A stretch of 12,196 bases of DNA, taken from Bacteroidales bacterium (GTDB lineage: Bacteria > Bacteroidota > Bacteroidia > Bacteroidales > UBA932). The stretch spans positions 1 through 12,196 of the forward strand of contig SFJB01000040.1 in NCBI GenBank assembly GCA_004555145.1, given 5' to 3'. The notes beneath the pieces are model-generated. The model was not told the DNA's origin. It saw only the letters and a list, made by a program, of their open reading frames with translations, and ran no database searches. Both the position numbers and the translations under genes were made by a program. This document shows positions 6,223 through 12,196 of the stretch, piece after piece. Each line of letters begins with the position of its first letter. The stretch's first letter is position 1.

Positions 6223-7601
6223 AGAAGATTCTAAGCGCATTGGCTCTGATGCTGCTGTTGTCACAAGCAGCCCAGGCCCAGAAATCGGAAAATGTCAAGA
6301 CCGGCATAAACCTCGGTCCCCTTCCGGCCATAGCCTTCGATGCCGACAAAGGCTTCCAGTACGGTGCCCTGCTCAATGTCTTCAATTTCGGAGACGGCAG
6401 CAACTATCCCAACTACAACTCCAAACTCTATCTCGAAGCCTCACTTTTCACAAAAGGTTCCCAGCTGTACGTCATCAGCTATGACGACAAAACCCTTATT
6501 CCCGGCGTAAGATGGTCCTCAGCGATTTTTGCCACCGTGGACAAGGCAATGGACTTCCTTGGCTTCAACGGTTACGGCTCTTACTACGATTACGAGAGAA
6601 TCCAGTTGGGCAAGGACAACAAAACGGCACAGAATCCGGACAATTTCCTTTTCAGCCCTTTCTACAAGAACAGCAGGGTACAGATAATTGCAAAATCCGA
6701 CTTCATAGGCAAGATTAGCAAGCACCTCAAGTGGGAGCTGGGCTACCATTTCAGCTACTTCAAGGAAGCCCCGGTTGACAGGAGCAGCGTAAACAAGGGA
6801 AAAGAGGAATACAACATTTTCCCGGACAGCCAGAGTACTCTTTTCGAGAATTATCTCAACTGGGGACTGATTTCCCCGGAGGAAGCGGAGGGAGGCATTA
6901 CCAGCAGCATAAGAATGGGTATGGTGTATGACAGCCGCGACAAGGAGGGTGCCCCAACGAGCGGAATCTGGGCAGAAACCCACCTTACTGCTGCACCTAA
7001 GTTTCTGGGGACAAAGAACCCGCACTACCGCTACTCGGCTACATTCAGACACTATCTTCCGATCATAAAGAACAATGTGCTTACCTTCGCATACCGTTTG
7101 AACTACGAAGGCACAATGGGCAATGCTCCATTCTATGTATTGCCATACATCACCGTGATGGGTGACTTCTACGACAGGGACGGATTCGGAGGTTACCGCA
7201 CTGCGCGCGGCCTTATAAGGGACAGGGTATTCGGCCTTGATATGGCAAGTTACACCGCAGAGCTCAGGTGGCGCTTCGTGAGCTTCCAGGCCTTCAGACA
7301 GAACATCTCCTTCGGACTCAACGTATTCAGTGACGGTGCTATGGTCACTCGCGGAAGAGATATGAGTTTCAAGGGGAACGAGATATACAGGGCTGATTAT
7401 GAAGCATATATAGCCAAGGGACAGAAAACCGACCGCCCTCACATCACGGTAGGTGCCGGTCTGCGTTTCATCATGAACGAGAACTTCATAGTCGCTTTCG
7501 AATACGGCACCCCTATTTCAAACTATTACTCCAAGACCTCCCCTCTGTACAAGCAGGACGGTCCCGGAGCATTCTACATCAACACGGGCTACCTTTTCTA
7601 A
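6219..7601 (+). CDS. Omp85-superfamily outer-membrane barrel without POTRA domains
   Basis: This is a 460-residue outer-membrane beta-barrel. A signal peptide (MKKILSALALMLLLSQAAQA, cut before QKSE) is followed directly by barrel-like sequence, with alternating aromatic strands to a terminal Phe (YINTGYLF). Omp85/surface-antigen marks are VYDSRD with P-x-x-G (237-249) and the lid-loop-type motif GYRTARGLIRDRV with the Arg330-Gly331 pair, followed by YTAELRWRF. There is no room for POTRA repeats between the signal peptide and the barrel, unlike BamA or TamA. Bacteroidetes carry such barrel-only Omp85 relatives, but their substrates are not established. It is co-translated with a phospholipid acyltransferase and a BASS transporter, which suggests an envelope-lipid or export role (inference). 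A generic porin is the alternative, though the two motifs argue against it. Confidence 0.8.
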   Translation: MKKILSALALMLLLSQAAQAQKSENVKTGINLGPLPAIAFDADKGFQYGALLNVFNFGDGSNYPNYNSKLYLEASLFTKGSQLYVISYDDKTLIPGVRWSSAIFATVDKAMDFLGFNGYGSYYDYERIQLGKDNKTAQNPDNFLFSPFYKNSRVQIIAKSDFIGKISKHLKWELGYHFSYFKEAPVDRSSVNKGKEEYNIFPDSQSTLFENYLNWGLISPEEAEGGITSSIRMGMVYDSRDKEGAPTSGIWAETHLTAAPKFLGTKNPHYRYSATFRHYLPIIKNNVLTFAYRLNYEGTMGNAPFYVLPYITVMGDFYDRDGFGGYRTARGLIRDRVFGLDMASYTAELRWRFVSFQAFRQNISFGLNVFSDGAMVTRGRDMSFKGNEIYRADYEAYIAKGQKTDRPHITVGAGLRFIMNENFIVAFEYGTPISNYYSKTSPLYKQDGPGAFYINTGYLF

Positions 7602-7615
7602 TTCTCCCGCAGCTT

Positions 7616-8542
7616 TCAGGCGTTTTCCCTGATGTTCTTCGCCACTCCGGCGACCAGCCTCAGGAGGGCTTCCTTGCTTGCCCAGGCGCTGTGTGGAGAG
7701 AAACTGAACCTCTCCGGGTGTCTGAGATGCATAAGGGGACTGTTTTCCGGCAGCGGCTCGACCGTGTACACGTCCAGGCAGGCTCCGGCTATGGTGCCCT
7801 CGTCAACTGCCTTCGCCAGTGCCGCCTCATCCACTATGCCTCCGCGCCCCAGATTGAGCAGCACTGCACTCGCTTTCATCTTCCCGAGTTCCGCTTCCCC
7901 TATGAGATTCATCGTGCGCTCGTTCAACGGTGCGTGTATGCTCACGACATCGCTGCATGAGAGCAATTCATCCAGGCTCAGGCTTGGGTACTCCGTACAA
8001 TGCGAAGTGCCTGAGGTCGAATAGTATACCACATTCATTCCAAATGCCTGCGCCACCTTGGCAACCCTGGTTCCTATATTGCCCATACCTATGATGCCCA
8101 TAGTCTTGCCGGCGAGTTCAGGGAAAGGCCTGCTGACATCGGTGAAGATGCCGCAACTGCTGTAGCTCCCGTCTTTGACGAAACGGTCGAAGTAAGCAGC
8201 AGAGCCGAGCAGGGACAGCAGATGGGTAAAACTTGCCTGCACCACTGCATCCGTAGAGTATCCGGCCACATTCCTTACCTTGATTCCCCTCTTCTGAGCC
8301 GCTTCCAGGTCGATATTGTTCACTCCGGTGGCGGCCTCGCAAATCAGCCTGAGTTTCGGGGCGCAGTCCATCAGGGCGGCGTCCACCTTCACCTTGTTTA
8401 TAATCAGCACCTCGCAGTCAGCGACACGCTGCCTTGCCTGCTCCGGACTGCTGACAGGGTAGGATACATATTCCCCCAAAGAACTGATTTCATCCATCGG
8501 GGTAGTCCCCAAAGTGGAAGCGTCAAGAAAAACAATTTTCAT
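7616..8542 (-). CDS. D-isomer-specific 2-hydroxyacid dehydrogenase, NAD-binding
   Basis: This is a cytoplasmic oxidoreductase that interconverts a 2-keto acid and a D-2-hydroxy acid with NAD(P)H. With the start at 8542 (MKIVFLDASTLG) it has 308 residues. The frame stays open 15 codons further up to 8587, but that extension runs into the promoter, so it is rejected. Landmarks are the substrate-loop region CEAATGVNNID (69-79), the Rossmann GMGNIG (152-157), catalytic Arg233 in LNLGRGGIVDE, CLDVY at 255-259, catalytic Glu262 in TVEPLPENSPL, and catalytic His284 in FSPHSAW. The set is complete, so it should be active. Relatives are named hydroxypyruvate/glycerate or D-lactate dehydrogenase, and sequence does not decide which. 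It is a single-gene unit that converges on the Omp gene with only 14 bases between stop codons, and no terminator hairpin is visible there. Confidence 0.9.
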   Translation of the reverse strand: MKIVFLDASTLGTTPMDEISSLGEYVSYPVSSPEQARQRVADCEVLIINKVKVDAALMDCAPKLRLICEAATGVNNIDLEAAQKRGIKVRNVAGYSTDAVVQASFTHLLSLLGSAAYFDRFVKDGSYSSCGIFTDVSRPFPELAGKTMGIIGMGNIGTRVAKVAQAFGMNVVYYSTSGTSHCTEYPSLSLDELLSCSDVVSIHAPLNERTMNLIGEAELGKMKASAVLLNLGRGGIVDEAALAKAVDEGTIAGACLDVYTVEPLPENSPLMHLRHPERFSFSPHSAWASKEALLRLVAGVAKNIRENA

Positions 8543-8584
8543 TTCTGTAACCAATATTTGTAAAATAATGTCATTTTCAAGTCT

Positions 8585-8616
8585 CAAAATTAAGAATTAA
8601 AATTGACTATTGCCAA
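8585..8616 (-). promoter_or_regulatory. Candidate promoter for the hydroxyacid dehydrogenase gene
   Basis: On the minus strand TTGG (8616-8613) is followed after 20 bases by TAATTTTG (8592-8585), a TAnnTTTG -7 match. Transcription would start near 8578, about 36 bases before the ATG at 8542. It lies in the 140-base divergent gap before the GH43 gene. Confidence 0.4.
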
Positions 8617-8640
8617 TCTTGGGGCTTCTTGTTACTTTTG
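8610..8640 (+). promoter_or_regulatory. Candidate promoter for the GH43-esterase gene
   Basis: TTGC (8610-8613) is followed after 19 bases by TACTTTTG (8633-8640), matching the Bacteroides -33/-7 arrangement. Transcription would start near 8647 and leave a leader of about 36 bases before the ATG at 8683. No Shine-Dalgarno sequence is visible in the leader, which is common in Bacteroidetes. Confidence 0.45.
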
Positions 8641-8682
8641 TGTTGAATCATTGGACATCACACCCATAAACTCCATATAGAT

Positions 8683-11568
8683 ATGACACTCAAGACACTC
8701 TTTTGCTCAGCTGCGGGTCTTGCACTGATGCTGAACTCCGCGGAAAAGGCATCGGCACAGACCCCTGTCGGCACTGGCAATCCTTATCTCCCGCTTTGGG
8801 AGCACCTCCCCGACGGCGAGCCCCGCGTGTTCGAAGATCCGGACAATCCAGGAAAGTACCGCGCATACATCATCGGTTCCCACGACCTTGAATACAAGGC
8901 ATACTGCGGCGCTGACATCAGGATGTGGTCAGCCCCCGTGGAGGATCTGACCGACTGGAGGGACGAAGGCCCTATTTTCACTTATCAGGTTGATGGACAA
9001 TGGGATACAATGTATGCTCCAGACCTCGTGGAGGTCAATCTTCCCGACGGTACCCGGGAATATTACCTCTACCCTCACAGTCGCGGCGCGAACAGGGAGC
9101 CGCTGGTATGCAAGGGCAGCCGTCCCGACGGGCCATTTACCCCGCTCAACCTCACTCCTGACGGAAGGCGCACCACAGAGGGCAGCTGCATAGGTTTTGA
9201 CCCATCAGTATATGTAGAGCAGATCACGGATCCTTCCGATCCGGATTATGAAACGGGATTCAGGGCTTATGCATTCTGGGGATACCAGATGTCCACTGCA
9301 GCCGAATTGGACCAGAACACTATGTACTCAGTGCGTCCCGGCACCCAGGCACGCCCTTACTTCATTCCTGCCAGCGCCCGTTACGGCGTGGTCAGAGACC
9401 CTGAGGGCACCACCTATCCTGCTCTTTACAGCGGCCAGAACCCGGGAGAATTCAATTTCTACGAAGCCTCTTCAATCAGGAAAGTCGGCAACAAGTTCCT
9501 TATGATATTCTCCGGCTATTCCGGACCGGACTACGGCCTAAGCAGTTCCAACTCCACCCTTCGCTACGCTTATGGAGACTCCCCTCTCGGACCTTGGCGC
9601 AGCGGCGGCGTGCTGGTCGACTCCCGCGGCGTTGTTCCCAACGAGGACGGCAGCGCGCTCGAAACCACCAATTCCGGCCACAACACCCACGGCAGCCTCC
9701 AGGAAATCAACGGCCAGTGGTACGTGTTCTACCACCGTCCTCCTCGCGGATTCGGTTTTGCACGACAGGCAATGGTGGCTCCGGTATCCATTGAATGGGA
9801 CGAGAAAGCGGTTGCAGATGGAGGCAAGGTTGTCATCCGCGGCTACGACCCATATGCCAAGGACGGCATCTGGGTGGCAAGCGCAAGCAATGGCGATACC
9901 TACACGGGTGCGGAAGTGACCTCCGAAGGCTTCCAGATCTACGGCCTGGATCCGTTCAAGTACTACTCTGCCGGTTACGCCTGCTACTTCTCCAACAACG
10001 ACGCCCTGCAGGACAGCTGGGATATATGGGACAACAATATGGATGTCATTATGGACAATGGAGACATCGTCGGATACAAATATTTCGGATTCGGCGGTCT
10101 TTCCAAGGCAAAGAAAGGCCTCAAGCCGTTCAGGGGCACGAAGGCCGGAGACAAGACAGCCATCAATCTGTTCCTCACTCCAAGAAGCGGCAAGGCATTC
10201 AGAATCAAGGTTATGCTTGACGGACCATGGGCTAACGAAACATGGAAGGGCAAGCAGATTGCAGAGATTGAAGTCCCTGCAAGGGCTCCGCGGAAGATGC
10301 TAAAGTTCACAGCCGATGTTTCAAAATACGTAGACAAGCTGGGCGTCAAGCACGCAATTTACCTCATTGCAGAGGGTGAAGACAAGAACGTATGCGTACT
10401 CCACGGCCTTGGATTCAGCAACAGAAAGCAGGAAATCGACTTCCCTGAGGTTCCAAAGGTGGACATCAAAGTCAACGGCAAGTCGGTTTCCATGCCGGCG
10501 ACTCCGGTACGCTTCAGCCACGAGAACGGATACACCGGCTACAACAACTACGAGCTTGAGGCAGGACTGCCTGTTATCGGCACCGAGCCGGCAGTAGTCA
10601 GCGCCGAGTGCAGCAATCCTGAGGTAAAGATCAGCATCACCCAGGCATCCAGCAAGTACGGCAAGGCACTGGTGGAGTGCGAATACAGGGGTGCAGTCAA
10701 GAAATACAGCATCATTTTCAAGACGGCCAACGAAACTTTCGATGCTATGCGCATAGTGGAGGACGGAGGCAGTGGCCCATACAAGGCAGTAATGGTGAGC
10801 GAGCCGGGTCTGGAAGCCCACACCATCTTCCGTCCTGCTGACCTTTCCGTATTCGGCAGGGAGAATCCGCTTCCTGTGCTTGTTTGGGGCAACGGAGCCT
10901 GCAGGAATTCCCCTTGGGAGCATCTTAACTTCCTTAACGAAATCGCATCCCACGGGTACATGGTAATCGCGACAGGATATATGCCCGAGCCCGGCCGTCT
11001 GGACTATGGATCCTCCACTCCGGAGCAGCAGATTGAGGGCATAGACTGGGCTGAGAGTGTAAACTCGAATCCTGGAAGCCCATATTTCAACAAGCTGGAC
11101 CTCAACAATATAGCAGCTGCCGGAATGTCCTGTGGCGGCCTTCAGACCCTTGCTAACGCCGCTGATTCCCGTCTGAAAACCATAATGATATGCAACAGCG
11201 GTCTATTCACGGATCCATCAGCTGCCATGCCGGGTATGCCTATGCCGCACAAGGATGAACTCAAGAATATCCATACTCCAGTCCTCTATATGCTCGGGGG
11301 CAAGGAGGACATCGCCTACGAAAACGGCTCGGATGACTTCAGGAGAATCAACCACGTGCCGGCAATTATGGTCAACTACCCTGTAGGACACGGTGGCACC
11401 TATGCCCAGGAACACGGAGGAGAATTTTCGATAGTTGCCCTCAAGTGGCTTGACCTCATTCTCAAGGCAGACAGGAACGCACTGGGCTTTTTCATAGGCG
11501 ATAATCCTGGCATACTTCAAAGACCGGGCTGGAGCATAGAGAGCAAGTTCCGTATGCAGAGAAGATAA
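8683..11568 (+). CDS. Secreted GH43 glycosidase - CBM6-like - serine esterase fusion
   Basis: This is a predicted hemicellulase of 961 residues that joins a glycosidase to an esterase. A signal peptide (about 1-25, cut near ASAQ) leads into a GH43 five-bladed propeller (about 32-390). Catalytic residues are assignable: general base Asp44 in LPDGEPRVF, Asp114 in YAPDLVEV, and general acid Glu261 in FYEASSIRKVGN; HNTHGS (333-338) carries the usual His near the bound metal. Residues about 420-580 look like a CBM6-type jelly roll. Residues about 690-930 form an alpha/beta hydrolase with nucleophile Ser816 in GMSCGG, Asp876 in GGKEDIAY and His903 in VGHGGTY. GH43 plus esterase suits arabinoxylan: side-chain arabinose or xylose release plus feruloyl or acetyl ester removal. 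Activities are inferred. It precedes a GH10-like gene by 25 bases, probably in one operon. Confidence 0.88.
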   Translation: MTLKTLFCSAAGLALMLNSAEKASAQTPVGTGNPYLPLWEHLPDGEPRVFEDPDNPGKYRAYIIGSHDLEYKAYCGADIRMWSAPVEDLTDWRDEGPIFTYQVDGQWDTMYAPDLVEVNLPDGTREYYLYPHSRGANREPLVCKGSRPDGPFTPLNLTPDGRRTTEGSCIGFDPSVYVEQITDPSDPDYETGFRAYAFWGYQMSTAAELDQNTMYSVRPGTQARPYFIPASARYGVVRDPEGTTYPALYSGQNPGEFNFYEASSIRKVGNKFLMIFSGYSGPDYGLSSSNSTLRYAYGDSPLGPWRSGGVLVDSRGVVPNEDGSALETTNSGHNTHGSLQEINGQWYVFYHRPPRGFGFARQAMVAPVSIEWDEKAVADGGKVVIRGYDPYAKDGIWVASASNGDTYTGAEVTSEGFQIYGLDPFKYYSAGYACYFSNNDALQDSWDIWDNNMDVIMDNGDIVGYKYFGFGGLSKAKKGLKPFRGTKAGDKTAINLFLTPRSGKAFRIKVMLDGPWANETWKGKQIAEIEVPARAPRKMLKFTADVSKYVDKLGVKHAIYLIAEGEDKNVCVLHGLGFSNRKQEIDFPEVPKVDIKVNGKSVSMPATPVRFSHENGYTGYNNYELEAGLPVIGTEPAVVSAECSNPEVKISITQASSKYGKALVECEYRGAVKKYSIIFKTANETFDAMRIVEDGGSGPYKAVMVSEPGLEAHTIFRPADLSVFGRENPLPVLVWGNGACRNSPWEHLNFLNEIASHGYMVIATGYMPEPGRLDYGSSTPEQQIEGIDWAESVNSNPGSPYFNKLDLNNIAAAGMSCGGLQTLANAADSRLKTIMICNSGLFTDPSAAMPGMPMPHKDELKNIHTPVLYMLGGKEDIAYENGSDDFRRINHVPAIMVNYPVGHGGTYAQEHGGEFSIVALKWLDLILKADRNALGFFIGDNPGILQRPGWSIESKFRMQRR

Positions 11569-11593
11569 ATAAATCAATACTAACAACATATTT

Positions 11594-12196
11594 ATGAAAA
11601 CGCTTAAAACTGTTATTTGCGCAGCAGCGCTCGCACTATGCGCAATTGCTTCTGCCCAGCCACGGAGCAGAGTCCAGGCACCTATCACCGACGGGCTCAA
11701 GGACACTTACAAGGACTACTTCACCATTGGAGTTGCCGTAAACAATCGCAACGTGGTTGACCCTGCTCAGATTGCGCTCATACAGAGGGAGTTCAACAGC
11801 ATCACCGCGGAAAACGCGATGAAACCTGAGTCAACCCAGCCTCAGAAAGGCGTCTATAATTGGGAAGATGCCGACAAGATTGCTGATTTCTGCCGCCGCA
11901 ATGGCTACCGGGATCTGATCCTGGTGGGCCTCAAAAATGACGAGACAAAGGACCGCCTGATCGCGGCCGGCATCCGGGTAAGCTGCTATGTCCAGTACGA
12001 TATGCAGGAGCAGGAGATCGCCTACGCCAAGCAGTCCAACGGCTTCGTCTATCTGCAGGCCAAGCCCACAACGGGCAATGTCAACCCGAAGTATCCCACC
12101 CTCAAGGACTGCATCACCTGTCTGCGTGAGGAGCACGGCATCACCGCCCCCATCTACTGCGGCGTGGGTGTCCATGTGCCCGCCGACGCGCGTATG
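11594..12196 (+). CDS. GH10 xylanase N-terminus running in frame into TrpA-like sequence (partial, suspected chimera)
   Basis: The frame is open for 201 codons to the window edge. Residues 1-21 are a signal peptide (MKTLKTVICAAALALCAIAS, then AQ). Residues about 33-104 are a clear GH10 endo-xylanase start: DGLKDTYKDYFTIGVAVN, then FNSITAENAMKPES and GVYNWEDADKIADFCRRNG, which is the first part of the GH10 barrel. GH10 should continue with an RGHTLVWH-type strand, but from about residue 106 the sequence becomes DLILVGLKNDETKDRLIAAG, unlike GH10. A xylanase that starts this way would be cut at its second or third barrel strand and lose both catalytic Glu residues, so the product as read should not be an active xylanase. 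In the true genome this gene is probably an intact secreted GH10 enzyme partnered with the upstream GH43-esterase. Confidence 0.75.
   Translation, partial: MKTLKTVICAAALALCAIASAQPRSRVQAPITDGLKDTYKDYFTIGVAVNNRNVVDPAQIALIQREFNSITAENAMKPESTQPQKGVYNWEDADKIADFCRRNGYRDLILVGLKNDETKDRLIAAGIRVSCYVQYDMQEQEIAYAKQSNGFVYLQAKPTTGNVNPKYPTLKDCITCLREEHGITAPIYCGVGVHVPADARM
11912..12196 (+). other. Foreign-looking segment resembling tryptophan synthase alpha chain (TrpA), partial
   Basis: The last 95 codons resemble the middle and later strands of a TrpA-type TIM barrel: LILVGL, then GFVYLQAKPTTGNVNPKYPT (GF-Y-and-TG pattern, TrpA phosphate-loop region), then APIYCGVGVHVPADAR, which matches the family's GFGI..P segment. 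Neither start nor end is present. By hand count GC is about 60% here against about 52% in the preceding GH10 part, and GC at third codon positions is about 83% against about 59%. Codons are mostly GCC, CTG, ATC and GGC, unlike the rest of the window. The segment therefore seems to come from another genome or region. Assignment to TrpA is by pattern recognition only; another TIM-barrel family remains possible. Confidence 0.55.

Noticed and set aside
6519..7442. 307-codon minus-strand open frame
   Set aside because: It is entirely antisense to the Omp85-like barrel gene, whose signal peptide and motifs are clear. The antisense product shows no domain.
7602..7615. Possible bidirectional terminator between the convergent Omp and dehydrogenase genes
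   Set aside because: Only 14 bases lie between the stops and no GC-rich stem with a T-run can be formed there.
8543..8587. 15-codon N-terminal extension of the hydroxyacid dehydrogenase
   Set aside because: It begins within the -7 box region, and the family N-terminus is already complete at MKIVFLDAS.
10321..10953. 210-codon minus-strand open frame within the GH43-esterase gene
   Set aside because: It is antisense to a well-supported multidomain coding region and has no motif or promoter.
11831..12175. 114-codon minus-strand open frame across the GH10/TrpA-like joint
   Set aside because: It spans two sequences of different composition antisense to recognisable coding, so it is a shadow of the high third-position GC.

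Overview
The window looks like a Bacteroidota (Bacteroidales-type) chromosome fragment from a carbohydrate-degrading anaerobe. The signs are A/T-rich leaders with few Shine-Dalgarno sequences, several matches to the Bacteroides-type -7 box TAnnTTTG, a beta-barrel ending in Phe, and a secreted GH43-esterase followed by the start of a GH10 xylanase. Genus cannot be assigned from sequence alone. No RNA gene, CRISPR array, insertion sequence or clear rho-independent terminator was seen. No gene-free stretch exceeds about 140 bases.

Left block, minus strand (about 4249 down to 1). A membrane-anchored PHP-domain phosphoesterase, an EptA/MCR-type phosphoethanolamine transferase and a diacylglycerol kinase-family lipid kinase are joined by 4-base (ATGA) and 1-base (TAATG) overlaps, so they are almost certainly co-translated. 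EptA-type enzymes release diacylglycerol when they take phosphoethanolamine from phosphatidylethanolamine, and a diacylglycerol kinase would recycle it. The trio therefore reads as an envelope-lipid modification module. Downstream are tatA and tatC (cut by the window edge), which overlap each other and make up a twin-arginine translocase.

Middle block, plus strand (4343-7601). Divergent from the first block is a tight three-gene run: a bile acid:Na+ symporter (BASS) family transporter, a PlsC-type acyltransferase with two C-terminal membrane segments, and an Omp85-like outer-membrane barrel without POTRA domains. The divergent intergenic region holds a perfect inverted repeat whose two arms are each a -7 box, one per direction. 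A D-2-hydroxyacid dehydrogenase converges on this operon from the right.

Right block (8543-12196). Another divergent promoter region separates the dehydrogenase from a 961-residue secreted protein with a GH43 propeller, a CBM6-like middle region and a C-terminal serine esterase. It is followed 25 bases later by a gene that starts as a GH10 xylanase. Together these suggest a xylan/arabinoxylan degradation locus. After about 106 codons the GH10 reading frame changes abruptly, still in frame, into sequence resembling tryptophan synthase alpha chain, and GC and third-position GC rise sharply at the same point. This is either an assembly chimera near a contig end or a real recombination joint. It is the strongest anomaly in the window.
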